A DNA stretch of 64,000 nucleotides, taken from the NCBI RefSeq assembly GCF_020103725.1, contig NZ_JAHXBG010000019.1, forward strand, positions 62,001 to 126,000, written 5' to 3'. Numbering within the stretch: position 1 is the first letter of the stretch; each line of letters starts with the position of its first letter. The notes beneath the pieces are model-generated. The model had not been told where the DNA came from and did not search any database. It saw nothing but the letters and a program-made list of their open reading frames with translations. Of this stretch, positions 1-8,270 are shown in pieces. The position numbers and the translations under genes are program-made. The DNA is from Hyalangium gracile (GTDB taxonomy: Bacteria > Myxococcota > Myxococcia > Myxococcales > Myxococcaceae).

Positions 1-717
1 TGGCAGGATCTCGATGCCGCAGGATGGGAGCTGATCTGGCGCCTGTTGCGTGAAGCCCCATCGGCCTCCGTAGAGCTTCAGGACGCCTCCAGACTCGAGT
101 GCCGATACCGATTCGAGTACCTGGGCAAGCCTCGGAAGATTCCTCCCCTTTTTGACAAGGCCACCGCCGTCAGCGCCGTGAGTTTCTGGCTCCCCACCGA
201 GTTCCTGGAGGCCCAAGGCCCTGAGCGCGTGCGCGAACTGGCGCTGAACCTGGCTGCTTCCTTGCCGTTCTGCTCGGGCCATGCCGGACTGTCCTTCAAT
301 GGGGCGTTGGACATGGCTGGAGTCGACCAGCGTGTCGCCTCGTACTGTTTCCGCTACCCAGGCCTGGACATTCCCGACGTGAGTTGGCGCTCGTGGAATC
401 TGGGCACTCGGGTCGCCGGCCCTTACTGGCTGACGTTCCTCGGGCAGCCTGTCCTCGGTGAGCTAGGCGGCGCTGATGGCTTGCGCTCCCACCTCCTCTC
501 TCCTGGCACCACTGTCCAGGAACTGGGCGGTGACAGAGCCGTCATCACCCTGGGCGCGTGGCCCGAGGCGGGCGACACCGAGCGCGGCGACACCCTGCCC
601 GCCTACCGCGAACTGGCTCGCGTGCTCGAACCCTGGCTCTTCCGCGAACCCAACGGATTGTTGGCCGGCCTGCCTCGCGAGGACGTTCCCCGCTGGGAGC
701 GCCGCTTCCTCGACTGA
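1..717 (+). CDS. DUF3396 / type VI immunity-like protein (5' end missing)
   Basis: The reading frame is open from the first base, so the true start lies outside the window; the first in-frame start-type codon is TTG at 46. About 238 residues are present. Seen: a domain with FWLPTEFLEAQGPERVREL, a YCFRYPGLDIP segment and a GPYWLTFLG strand, the pattern I associate with DUF3396, often named type VI secretion immunity protein. Known of the family: such proteins occur next to polymorphic toxins and are thought to neutralise them. Inferred: a cytoplasmic immunity protein whose partner toxin would lie upstream of the window. It could also be an orphan. No signal peptide is visible in the retained part. 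It ends 74 bases before the next gene on the same strand. Confidence 0.7.
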   Translation, partial: WQDLDAAGWELIWRLLREAPSASVELQDASRLECRYRFEYLGKPRKIPPLFDKATAVSAVSFWLPTEFLEAQGPERVRELALNLAASLPFCSGHAGLSFNGALDMAGVDQRVASYCFRYPGLDIPDVSWRSWNLGTRVAGPYWLTFLGQPVLGELGGADGLRSHLLSPGTTVQELGGDRAVITLGAWPEAGDTERGDTLPAYRELARVLEPWLFREPNGLLAGLPREDVPRWERRFLD

Positions 718-791
718 GCGCCGCGCCGCTCCAGCCGCCCACACGCCGCGCCGGACTTTCTGGTAGACTCAACGTCAGAGGTCCTATCGGA

Positions 792-1679
792 ATGTCCCTA
801 CCCAGCACTGCCTGGCTCGCGTGCGCGTGCCTGCTGTGGGCGGCCGCCACGCCTGCCCAGCCCCGCGCGCCACGCGAGCGGAAGGAACGGCAGGCCTCCC
901 TCCTGCGCGACCCCGCCGAGCCCGTGCCCCAGGTGCGAGTGGCCGCTGGCGTGCTCACCTCCCTGTCCTTCAATGCCCCGCTGGCGCGCGCCCAGGCGGA
1001 GGACCACGAGCGCTTCCACCGCCTGGACCTGGGCGAGCGCGCCCTCTACCTCAAGCCCGCCCTCGACCTGGCCGCCACCGAGCGCCTGGCCCTCCACCTC
1101 ACCTTCGTGGATGGCCGCAAGGCCGTGCTCCTCCTCATCTCCCACCCCACCGAGGTGGATGCACGGGTGGACTTCGTCCTCCCGGAGCGCTCCGCGGAAG
1201 CCTGCGAGCGCGAGCTGGCCTCCACGCTCGCCCGCTACGAGGCACGGAGTCGCGAGCTGGAGAAGATTCAGGGCCAGTGCGCGGAGACCGGCCCGGCCCT
1301 CCTGGCGCTGGCCGGAAGCTTCCAGCGCGAAATCCGACGGAAGATCCTACCCACCAGTGACAGTCCGGCCCTGCTCCGCTTCTCCAAGGGATGGGCGTAC
1401 CGTCTGCGCGGCTGGATGGTGCTGACCGGGCGCGTGACGAACACGGGCACTGCGCCCTGGATGCCCGTCCGAGCCCACCTCACGCCCGCCGAACCTGGCG
1501 TACAGGTGCGGGTGGTGTTCCCCACGAAGGCCGCTCTGCGTGCCGGAGCGGGGGCAGACATCGCCATCGAGGTGAAGGTCCCCGGTGAGCTCCTCGCTCC
1601 GAGCACACTGCATGACCTGACGCTGTGTGACGGCGCGCAGGAGCGCTGCCTGTCCGTTCCCGACCTGGAGCTCGAGTAG
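792..1679 (+). CDS. DUF2381 family secreted protein
   Basis: 295 residues from ATG 792. The N-terminus MSLPSTAWLACACLLWAAATPAQ is a signal peptide with a likely cut after the AQ-like motif. The body carries the PVPQVRVAAGVLTSLSF opening, a LDLGERALYL strand and a helical segment around ERELASTLARYEARSRELEK, as in the DUF2381 paralogous family of myxobacteria. The function of the family is unknown. The frame stays open upstream to 558, but that stretch lacks a signal peptide and overlaps the previous gene, so ATG 792 is preferred. The stop codon lies one base before the kinase start, so the two are almost certainly cotranscribed. DUF2381 genes are commonly paired with such kinases, which suggests an exported partner or sensor for the kinase (inference). 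Confidence 0.8.
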   Translation: MSLPSTAWLACACLLWAAATPAQPRAPRERKERQASLLRDPAEPVPQVRVAAGVLTSLSFNAPLARAQAEDHERFHRLDLGERALYLKPALDLAATERLALHLTFVDGRKAVLLLISHPTEVDARVDFVLPERSAEACERELASTLARYEARSRELEKIQGQCAETGPALLALAGSFQREIRRKILPTSDSPALLRFSKGWAYRLRGWMVLTGRVTNTGTAPWMPVRAHLTPAEPGVQVRVVFPTKAALRAGAGADIAIEVKVPGELLAPSTLHDLTLCDGAQERCLSVPDLELE

Positions 1680-1680
1680 A

Positions 1681-3414
1681 ATGAGCGCGCAACCGGACCC
1701 CTCGAACCTCCCACCTGGCACGTCCATCCAGGCGTGGCGCGTGGTGGCGAAGCTCGGCCAGGGCTCCTACGGAGCCGTGTATCACGTCCAGTTGGAGGGG
1801 CAGGACTTCGCCTTGAAGATCGCCCACCACCGCGCGGGCAGCGCGGACACGGCGCGGACGGACGCCCGCATCCGCCGAGAGCTGGCCTGCCTGAGCCTGG
1901 TCAACCACCCTCACATCGTCCGGGTGTGGAGCCACGGACGTTGGTCGAATCCCCGCGAGGGCTTCTTCTTCCTCGTGGAGGACTACGTGGAGGGCTACAC
2001 ACTGGCCGAGTGGATGGAGCATGCCCAGCCCACCTTCCGCCAGGTTGCCGCGCTCATGGAGTCCGTAGCCGACGCGCTGGAGGTCCCCCACAAGCAGGGA
2101 ATCTTCCACCGCGACCTCAAGCCCTCCAACATCCTGGTGCGCAAGAAGGATGACGCCCCCGTCATCACCGACTTCAGCGTGGGCGACCACCCGCTGGCGG
2201 AGGACCTGACGGAAGGGCCCATCCCGCCCGGCACCCGGCGCTACCGCAGCCCGGAGGCCTTGAGGTTCGAGCGCCAGCACCCGCACCCGCCCGAGGCGCG
2301 CTACGCGTTTCAGGTGACGGATGAGCTCTTCGCGCTCGGCGCCACGCTGTACGACATCCTCACCGACCCGCTCCCCACTGGACGTCACCCTCGCCTGCCG
2401 CTCAACAACGACGCGCTGCCACCGCCCTCGCCCATCAAGGTCAACCCCCGCGTTCCCCCCGCGCTGAGTGATCTGACCATGGCCTTGCTGGACCCGAACC
2501 CCCACCTTCGGCCACCGAGCGTCGGCGCCTTGCGCCGCATGCTGGGGGAGCTAAAAGCAGACCCGGGCGAGGCGTGGGATGCGCTGGTGTACCCGCCCTT
2601 GGCCCGGCGCACGGCGGCCTCACCTCCTCCCGAAGCTCGAAAGGACCCGCGCAGACCCTGGTGGCCGTGGGTCGCGGTGCTGGGAGCCGCGGTGCTGGCC
2701 CTGCTCTTGGCGGCCATCCTCTTCGCCGCGCGCGCGGATCCCCCGACGGAGTCACCAGCCGCTCACGCCCCACAGCAGCCCTCCCTGGGCTCTACCTCCC
2801 CTCTCTCTCAGAAGGAGACCAACGCCGTGAGCAACTCTCGGAGCACCCCGGAAGCCTCTTCCCCCGTGACAGCGGAGCCCAAGCCCCAGCAGCCGCAGCT
2901 CCCCATCCCTCCCAAGCCGAGCCTCAAGCGATGTGCCGCCTTGGCAGGCGCGCTCGCGTTCCTGGAAGTGGGCTGCGCCACCGTCCAGCTGCGGCCTGAA
3001 CCCGGTGAGTGCCCCGACAACGCCATCAAGGCCATGAGGAAGTTCCATCAACCCAACATGGGCATGGCAGCGGTCCGAATTTGGCCTGACGCGAGGCGGA
3101 AGGGAGACACGGAAGGACTGGGCGCCTATGAAAACGGCCCCATCACCGGCGTATTTGACCTCGAGTCCAGCCCTGACGAGTTCCCAGACGGGACGCTGCT
3201 GGATGGGCACCTGTGGGTGAGCGCTCCGGGGGACCGGATCTTCGGACGGTTCACTCGTGCCCGCCTGCCGGATGGCTCGAGCGTCCCTCTCTGCATGGAG
3301 CTGTGCGAGAACGAAGATGATTGGGGCATCCATAAGCGAGGACCCGGCCCCCGTGAAGGCACGGTCATGATGTACCACCACGTAGGTGCCTGCTTCACCG
3401 ACCGCTGGCACTGA
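1681..3414 (+). CDS. Membrane Ser/Thr protein kinase (Hanks type)
   Basis: 577 residues, starting at ATG 1681 one base after the DUF2381 stop. The kinase domain spans about residues 19-290: glycine loop GQGSYGAVY, ATP-binding K46 in FALKIA, catalytic loop HRDLKPSN (D144), and APE-like RSPEA. The metal-binding DFG is DFS here (163-165). A Pro-rich juxtamembrane stretch is followed by one membrane segment at about 327-349 and an external C-terminal domain rich in Thr/Pro and then Cys (GCATVQL, CPDN, CMELCEN, GACFTD). The topology is kinase inside, Cys-bearing domain outside. Role: probable signal transduction by phosphorylation of cytoplasmic proteins in response to an envelope signal; substrate unknown. 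The DFS motif may lower activity or be tolerated. Confidence 0.85.
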   Translation: MSAQPDPSNLPPGTSIQAWRVVAKLGQGSYGAVYHVQLEGQDFALKIAHHRAGSADTARTDARIRRELACLSLVNHPHIVRVWSHGRWSNPREGFFFLVEDYVEGYTLAEWMEHAQPTFRQVAALMESVADALEVPHKQGIFHRDLKPSNILVRKKDDAPVITDFSVGDHPLAEDLTEGPIPPGTRRYRSPEALRFERQHPHPPEARYAFQVTDELFALGATLYDILTDPLPTGRHPRLPLNNDALPPPSPIKVNPRVPPALSDLTMALLDPNPHLRPPSVGALRRMLGELKADPGEAWDALVYPPLARRTAASPPPEARKDPRRPWWPWVAVLGAAVLALLLAAILFAARADPPTESPAAHAPQQPSLGSTSPLSQKETNAVSNSRSTPEASSPVTAEPKPQQPQLPIPPKPSLKRCAALAGALAFLEVGCATVQLRPEPGECPDNAIKAMRKFHQPNMGMAAVRIWPDARRKGDTEGLGAYENGPITGVFDLESSPDEFPDGTLLDGHLWVSAPGDRIFGRFTRARLPDGSSVPLCMELCENEDDWGIHKRGPGPREGTVMMYHHVGACFTDRWH

Positions 3415-3571
3415 CGCGGGCCGTGTAAGCCTCCTTGACACCCCGGCGACCCGCGCCCCCTCCCCCGACTCGTCACTTGTAACCTGGAAGGTCCTTCCCT
3501 TTCATGTGACGTTCCGGGTAGTCTTCGGCTTGTCAGCGCGTGGTGCCTCGCCACGCGCGCGAGGCACTTCC

Positions 3572-4753
3572 ATGGCACCCACCTCACATCCCTGGCTGCC
3601 CCAGGGCGTCATCCTTTTCTCTCAGGGAGACGTCTCCTACGAGCTCATCCGGGAGCTGGAGATCAGCCATCACGGTGAGTCCACCGTGCTCGCGCGCCAG
3701 CGCACGGGCCGGTCCATCGGCGCGCAGGTGGTCATCAAACGCCTGCCGCTCACCCAGGAGGACGCCGCCACGCGGGAGCACATCCGCGCGCGTCTCGAGG
3801 AAGAGGTCCGCCTGGCCACCTACCTCCAGCACCCGAACATCGCGCGCCTGCGCGGCCGCCATGAGACGCGGGAGGAGCTCTTCGTCGTCATGGACTTCGT
3901 GGAGGGCTGGAGCCTCAACACGCTCCTCACCACCTCGATGATGCGCGGCGTCCGCTTCTCCGAGGCCTTCGTCCTCCACGTGGGCGCGGAGGTGGCCAGC
4001 GCCCTGCATCACGCCCACACCCGCTTGGACTCGCAGGGCCACCCGCTCCACATCCTCCACCGAGACATCAACCCCCTGCGCATCATCCTGGGGCCACTGG
4101 GAGAGGTGACGCTGACGGACTTCGGCCTGGCCCACTCGCGCCTGCCGGGCCGACAGCCCACCTCGCTCCCGCGTCCCCGGGGCAACGTCTACTTCGCCGC
4201 GCCCGAGGCCCTGCTCGGTGGAACCCTGGATGCGCGCTCGGATCTCTTCTCGCTGGGCCTGGTCCTCCTGGAGCTGGCCACGTGGCACCACCTCTACAAC
4301 CTGGACTCGACGGACTGGGACGCGCTGCCCCAGGCGCTCACCCCTCCCGTCAAGGAGCAGGTGCTCGGCGCGCTACTCACCGCCGTCGAGGCGAAGCTGC
4401 CGGACGAGGTGGATGAGCTCATCCTCCGCGCCGCCACCTACGCACCCCAGGAGCTCGAGCGGGTGCTCCAGCCGCTGAGCGAGCCCCTGCGCGGAATCCT
4501 GTGGCGCCTGCTCCAGCGAGCTCCCACAGCCCGCCTACCGACAGCCGCGGCGCTGGAGGCGGAGCTGCGTGCCTGCCTCGCCGCGCTCAGCACCGGGTAC
4601 GGCGCGGCCGAGGCCGCCGCGGAGGTCCGCCACTCCCTGGCCGTGGCCCGCTCGCACCAGGAGCACGTCACTCCCACGGAGCCCGGCGTCTTCCCGGACT
4701 GCATCCCCCTGCCTCCCGACGAACTCACCACGGATTCTGGCCGCCGCGCCTGA
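3572..4753 (+). CDS. Ser/Thr kinase-like protein with altered catalytic loop
   Basis: 393 residues from ATG 3572; the frame is open further upstream to 3386, but that part looks non-coding. Kinase fold: VVIKRL supplies K56, HRDINPLR is the catalytic loop (HRD 163-165), DFGLAHS the metal loop (183-185), and FAAPEALLGG the APE region. The usual Asn of HRDxxxxN is Arg170 and the usual Lys is Asn, so the Mg-binding Asn is missing. No membrane segment is visible. A C-terminal helical region of about 100 residues follows. It could be a weakly active kinase or a pseudokinase that acts by binding. It stands alone between kinase and histidine-kinase genes, with about 155 bases of intergenic sequence upstream. 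Confidence 0.8.
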   Translation: MAPTSHPWLPQGVILFSQGDVSYELIRELEISHHGESTVLARQRTGRSIGAQVVIKRLPLTQEDAATREHIRARLEEEVRLATYLQHPNIARLRGRHETREELFVVMDFVEGWSLNTLLTTSMMRGVRFSEAFVLHVGAEVASALHHAHTRLDSQGHPLHILHRDINPLRIILGPLGEVTLTDFGLAHSRLPGRQPTSLPRPRGNVYFAAPEALLGGTLDARSDLFSLGLVLLELATWHHLYNLDSTDWDALPQALTPPVKEQVLGALLTAVEAKLPDEVDELILRAATYAPQELERVLQPLSEPLRGILWRLLQRAPTARLPTAAALEAELRACLAALSTGYGAAEAAAEVRHSLAVARSHQEHVTPTEPGVFPDCIPLPPDELTTDSGRRA

Positions 4754-4785
4754 TCGGCTCTCACACCAAGCCCGGGGAACCGCCC

Positions 4786-5133
4786 ATGCCCAGGAAGCCC
4801 GTCGCGCCCTACACCCGCATCATCCGCAACGGCACCCACGCGCCGGATGAGCCCCCTGCCACCATCGACGCGCTGCTCGCCGTGCTCGCGTCACATCCGG
4901 TGGCCTCCTGGACGACCTGCCGTCCCCTGAAGAAGACGCCGAGTGCCACCTTCTTCTGCGGCGAGCTCAGCAACCGCGAGCACCCCTTCAGCATCCTCAC
5001 CACGGATCCATCCATCGCGCGCCGCCTCACCGAGGCCTTCACCAACAACTGTGAGCGCTTCCAGCTGGAGTCCTCGGAGCCCCGCGCGCGGAGATCCCGT
5101 CTGGGAACCCGGGGCGGCCGCCGCAAGCGCTGA
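4786..5133 (+). CDS. Hypothetical protein, basic C-terminus
   Basis: 115 residues from ATG 4786, 32 bases after the preceding kinase gene and in the same direction. The protein begins MPRKPVAPYTRIIRNGTH and has a central region containing TTCRPLKKTPSATFFCGEL. It ends with an Arg/Lys-rich tail (SRLGTRGGRRKR), which suggests nucleic-acid or membrane-surface contact. I do not recognise a family. The longer upstream frame overlaps the kinase and was not used. Codon use is like the neighbours. Possibly cotranscribed with the kinase. Confidence 0.55.
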   Translation: MPRKPVAPYTRIIRNGTHAPDEPPATIDALLAVLASHPVASWTTCRPLKKTPSATFFCGELSNREHPFSILTTDPSIARRLTEAFTNNCERFQLESSEPRARRSRLGTRGGRRKR

Positions 5134-5358
5134 GCGCCTCCCTCCCCCGGAGCGGGCCCTCCCCCGCTCGCGCGCCCGGTGAGTGCCCTGCGCGCTGCCC
5201 TCGTCCGCCAGGCTGAGCCTCACATCCGGACCGTGCCTATCTCTAGCAAGGGGGGATGCGCGCCCTTCCCGAGCGGTCCGAACCCGGGTGAAGAGGCCCG
5301 CTCGAGCACCTGCCGCTGTCCGCCCGAGCCTCCAGCGCACTCGAGGAGAAGTCCGTCG

Positions 5359-7320
5359 GTGACATCCTCAACCCGTGATGAGTTCAAGCTGCTGCTGGAC
5401 GCCATCGCCGACCCCCTCGTGGCGTGCGATGGCGCCGAGCGCATCGTCCACCTGTCCCCCTCCGCCGAGCGGCTGCTCGGCTGGAGGGACGAGGAGCTCC
5501 GCGGCCGGCCCTTCACTGCCCTCGTCCCCGAGCGCCTGCACACCGTCGATGGTCGCTCCCTGCTCCGCTATCTGCTCGACAGGCGGCCCCAGCTCGGCGG
5601 CCGCCCCACCCTCGTCCCCCTCCGGCGCCACGGCGGCGAGGAGCTGCTGCTGGAAGTCACCACGGGCCACTCCCATCACCAGGAGGACCAGCGCATCGTC
5701 CTGTCGCTGCGTCGCCTCCCCGAGGCCCCCAGCTTCACCCCCGAGCCCTTCGTCCAGGACGTCTCCCTCAAGCTCTGGCACGACGGCCACATCGGCGCGG
5801 CGCGCACCTTCAGCGTCGTCGATCGCCACTACCAGCTCATCATCGAGAACGCGCCGCTGGGCATCTTCCACTTCGACAAGACGCCCGTCATCACCCTGTG
5901 CAATGACTACTTCGTCCGCCTCATCGGCTCGTCCAAGCGGCTGCTCATCGGCCTCAACCTGCTCACCCTGCGGGACGAGCGCATCATCCGCTGCGTCCGC
6001 GCCACCCTCCTGGGCGAGCACACCCACTTCGAGGGGGACTACTCCTCCGTCACCGCCCGCAAGCTGACGCCCGTGCGCGCCCACTTCGCCCCCTGCTACG
6101 ACGAGCAGGGCCAGGTGAACGGCGGGGTCGGCATCATCGAGGACGTCACCGTGCAGCGGCGCATGGAGGAGGAGCGCGCCACCCAGTCCGTGCTCGTGGA
6201 CACGCTGCTGCGCGCCGCGCCCATCGGCATGGCCTTCCTGGATCCGGAGCTGCGCTACGTGCGCGTCAACGACATGCTGGCGCGCCTCATCCACCAACCC
6301 ATCGAGGCGCACATCGGCCGCCGGCCTCACGAGATGCTCGGCCCCAGGGGCGACAGGCTGGAGCGGCTCCTCCGAGGCGTGCTCGACTCCGGCAAGCCGG
6401 TGGAGCAGTTCGAGCTCAACAGCCAGGACTTCTGCGACGACGGCCCGCCGCGCATCTGGGCCGCCAGCTTCTACCCGGTCCGCGGCGGCGACGGCCGCCT
6501 GCTGGGCATCGGCGCGATGGTGGAGGACATCACCGAGCGCAGGCAGGCCGAGCAGGAGCGCGCCCGGCTCTACCGCGAGGCCCAGGAGGCCGTGCGCGTG
6601 CGGGACGACTTCCTCACCGTCGCCTCGCACGAATTGAAGACGCCGCTCACGCCGCTCTCCCTGCGCCTGGCCAGCCTCGAGCGCCGGCTGGAGCGCGGCG
6701 AGCCCGTGGACCCCGCCGCCCTGCGCCACGCGCGCCAGCACCTGCTGCGCCTCACCGCGCTCATCAATGATCTGCTGGACGCCTCGCGCATCGAGTCCGG
6801 AGGGCTCGCGCTCCACCCACAGCCCACCCGGCTGGACGTGCTCACCGAGCACGTCATCCGCGTGATGGAGGGCGCCCACGACGCCGAGCACCGCATCGTC
6901 TTCCACCCGGGCGCCAGGTCGCCGCAGGTGCTCGGCGATCCGTACCGGCTGGAGCAGGTCATCTCCAACCTGCTGGAGAACGCGCTCAAGTACAGCCCGA
7001 ACGGGGGCGCCATCCACGTGTCCCTGGAGCCACGCGGCGACCTGGTGCTGCTGGCCGTGAGGGACCCGGGCATCGGCATCCCCGCCGACCAGCAGCAGCA
7101 CCTCTTCGAGCGCTACTTCCGGGCGCGCAACGTCTCCACGCACTCCTATGGAGGACTGGGGCTGGGGCTCTACATCTGCCGCGACATCGTCGAGCGTCAC
7201 GGCGGTCGCATCTGGGTCGAGAGCGAGGTAGGCCGCGGCTCCACATTCTATGTCGCGCTGCCGACACTCAAGCAGGCCCCGGAGTCGCTCGAGCAGGCCT
7301 CGGGCCACTCCGTACACTGA
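5359..7320 (+). CDS. PAS-domain sensor histidine kinase
   Basis: 653 residues from GTG 5359, chosen because GAGGAG (5343-5348) sits ten bases upstream; the frame is open back to 5179 but that part is low-complexity. Order: PAS at about 8-125, a second PAS at about 155-275, a third PAS at about 276-400, then HisKA with the phospho-accepting His424 in SHELKTPLTPLSLRL, then HATPase with LENALKYSPNG (N box), DPGIGIPAD (G1) and GGLGLGLYI (G2). No membrane segment, so it is cytoplasmic. No response regulator is adjacent, making it an orphan kinase, common in myxobacteria. The signal is unknown; the PAS domains could bind a small ligand or mediate protein contacts. Confidence 0.88.
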   Translation: MTSSTRDEFKLLLDAIADPLVACDGAERIVHLSPSAERLLGWRDEELRGRPFTALVPERLHTVDGRSLLRYLLDRRPQLGGRPTLVPLRRHGGEELLLEVTTGHSHHQEDQRIVLSLRRLPEAPSFTPEPFVQDVSLKLWHDGHIGAARTFSVVDRHYQLIIENAPLGIFHFDKTPVITLCNDYFVRLIGSSKRLLIGLNLLTLRDERIIRCVRATLLGEHTHFEGDYSSVTARKLTPVRAHFAPCYDEQGQVNGGVGIIEDVTVQRRMEEERATQSVLVDTLLRAAPIGMAFLDPELRYVRVNDMLARLIHQPIEAHIGRRPHEMLGPRGDRLERLLRGVLDSGKPVEQFELNSQDFCDDGPPRIWAASFYPVRGGDGRLLGIGAMVEDITERRQAEQERARLYREAQEAVRVRDDFLTVASHELKTPLTPLSLRLASLERRLERGEPVDPAALRHARQHLLRLTALINDLLDASRIESGGLALHPQPTRLDVLTEHVIRVMEGAHDAEHRIVFHPGARSPQVLGDPYRLEQVISNLLENALKYSPNGGAIHVSLEPRGDLVLLAVRDPGIGIPADQQQHLFERYFRARNVSTHSYGGLGLGLYICRDIVERHGGRIWVESEVGRGSTFYVALPTLKQAPESLEQASGHSVH

Positions 7321-7415
7321 AAGTCTTGCAGAGGGGGCTGCAAGAATGACAGCCCGGGTGTCCACGGGTGTTCGCTTGGGCCGCTCAACCGCCCGCAATC
7401 CCACGCTCCGAAGGC

Positions 7416-7431
7416 TGGCATGCAGGCTGCT
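7416..7431 (+). promoter_or_regulatory. Probable sigma-54 (-24/-12) promoter
   Basis: TGGCATGCAGGCTGCT matches the sigma-54 consensus TGGCACG-N4-TTGCW at 10 of 12 defined positions, with the correct 12-base distance between the GG and GC doublets. A transcript would start near 7442, just ahead of the ribosome-binding sequences of the 55-residue protein gene at 7473. Requires an enhancer-binding activator, not identifiable here. Confidence 0.5.
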
Positions 7432-7472
7432 AGGGAGGAGAGATGGGAGGATCACCACAAGGAATGGACGCC

Positions 7473-7640
7473 ATGACGACCGAAACCCCCACCCTGACTC
7501 GTGAGAAGGACGGCTGGCTCATCCGCGTGAAGATGGGTGGCCGCATCCAGGAAGTGCGCTGCACCAATGAGGTCCAGGCTCGTTACTTCGCCGTCATGCT
7601 GGCCCTCAACCCGCTCAAGCCCACGCGCTTCAGGAACTGA
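7473..7640 (+). CDS. Small conserved-looking protein, 55 residues
   Basis: Reads MTTETPTLTREKDGWLIRVK and continues with MGGRIQEVRC, a RYFAVMLALNP helix and a PTRFRN end. Three in-frame ATGs exist (7443, 7464, 7473). AAGGA at 7459-7463 is nine bases before 7473, and the predicted sigma-54 transcript start near 7442 makes 7443 unlikely. The compact beta-beta-alpha-like pattern, lack of low complexity and good codon use support a real gene. Function unknown. It is followed by a bidirectional terminator hairpin and a convergent methyltransferase gene. Confidence 0.6.
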   Translation: MTTETPTLTREKDGWLIRVKMGGRIQEVRCTNEVQARYFAVMLALNPLKPTRFRN

Positions 7641-7660
7641 CAACCGCGGGTGACGCACGC

Positions 7661-7693
7661 AGGGCCACGCTCCTCTCCGAGGGTCGTGGCCCT
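7661..7693. terminator. Bidirectional stem-loop between convergent genes
   Basis: Nine-base arms AGGGCCACG (7661-7669) and CGTGGCCCT (7685-7693) enclose a 15-base loop, between the stop of the 55-residue gene (+) and the stop of the methyltransferase gene (-). There is no U-tract, as is usual for high-GC genomes. Confidence 0.55.
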
Positions 7694-7714
7694 CGCTGTG
7701 TCGGGCCCCTGGCC

Positions 7715-8239
7715 CTACGCCTTCGTCGCCACCACGCACAGCAGCGGCGCGGAGCCGCGAGTCGCGGTACGCGTGGACGCGATGCGGAAGCCGTTGTCCT
7801 CGAGGCGGGCCGTCAGCTGGACGCCCAGGGGCCGCAGCTTCTCCTTCGTGGGCGGCTGGTAGAAGAGATAGAGCGCGCCGCGCGGGGCCAGGACGGCTCG
7901 GAGAATGGCCAGCTCCGCCGAGGCCTCGAGCCAGAACAGGTTGACGTTCACGGCGAAGACCTTGTCGAACCGGGCTCCTTCGAAGTCCGCGTCGGCCAGC
8001 GCCGTGGCGCGAAACGACGCCTTGCCCGAGGCCACGGCCTCGCGGTTGCTGGCCTCCGCCGCGCGGATCATCACGTCCGAGCGATCGATGGCCAGGATCC
8101 TCCCGCGCTCCAGCCGCTCGCAGATCGCGGAGACGGCCACGCCGCGACCGCAGCCGATCTCCAGCAGGCGATCGCCGGGCTTCACGTCCAGCAGCTCGAG
8201 CGCCCATGTCAGCCGCGCTGGGAGTGCCTTCGTGCTCAT
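7715..8239 (-). CDS. Class I SAM-dependent methyltransferase
   Basis: 174 residues from ATG 8239. The SAM-binding motif LLEIGCGRG is at about 22-30, with the acidic strand end AIDRSD about 20 residues later. Further motifs are FDKVFAVNVNLFW (motif II/IV region) and LAPRGALYLFYQP (post-motif III). Compact single-domain Rossmann methyltransferase; the substrate is unknown and may be a small molecule. The frame continues upstream of the ATG into the neighbouring anti-sigma gene, so ATG 8239 is used. It follows that gene by 31 bases in the same direction and may be the last gene of the sigma/anti-sigma transcript. Confidence 0.8.
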   Translation of the reverse strand: MSTKALPARLTWALELLDVKPGDRLLEIGCGRGVAVSAICERLERGRILAIDRSDVMIRAAEASNREAVASGKASFRATALADADFEGARFDKVFAVNVNLFWLEASAELAILRAVLAPRGALYLFYQPPTKEKLRPLGVQLTARLEDNGFRIASTRTATRGSAPLLCVVATKA

Positions 8240-8270
8240 GCGTGCCTTGCGTCGCGCCAGCTGCCGGGGC

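Noticed and set aside
5368-7458. 696-codon open frame on the minus strand
   Set aside because: Antisense to the PAS histidine kinase; composition typical of a shadow frame.
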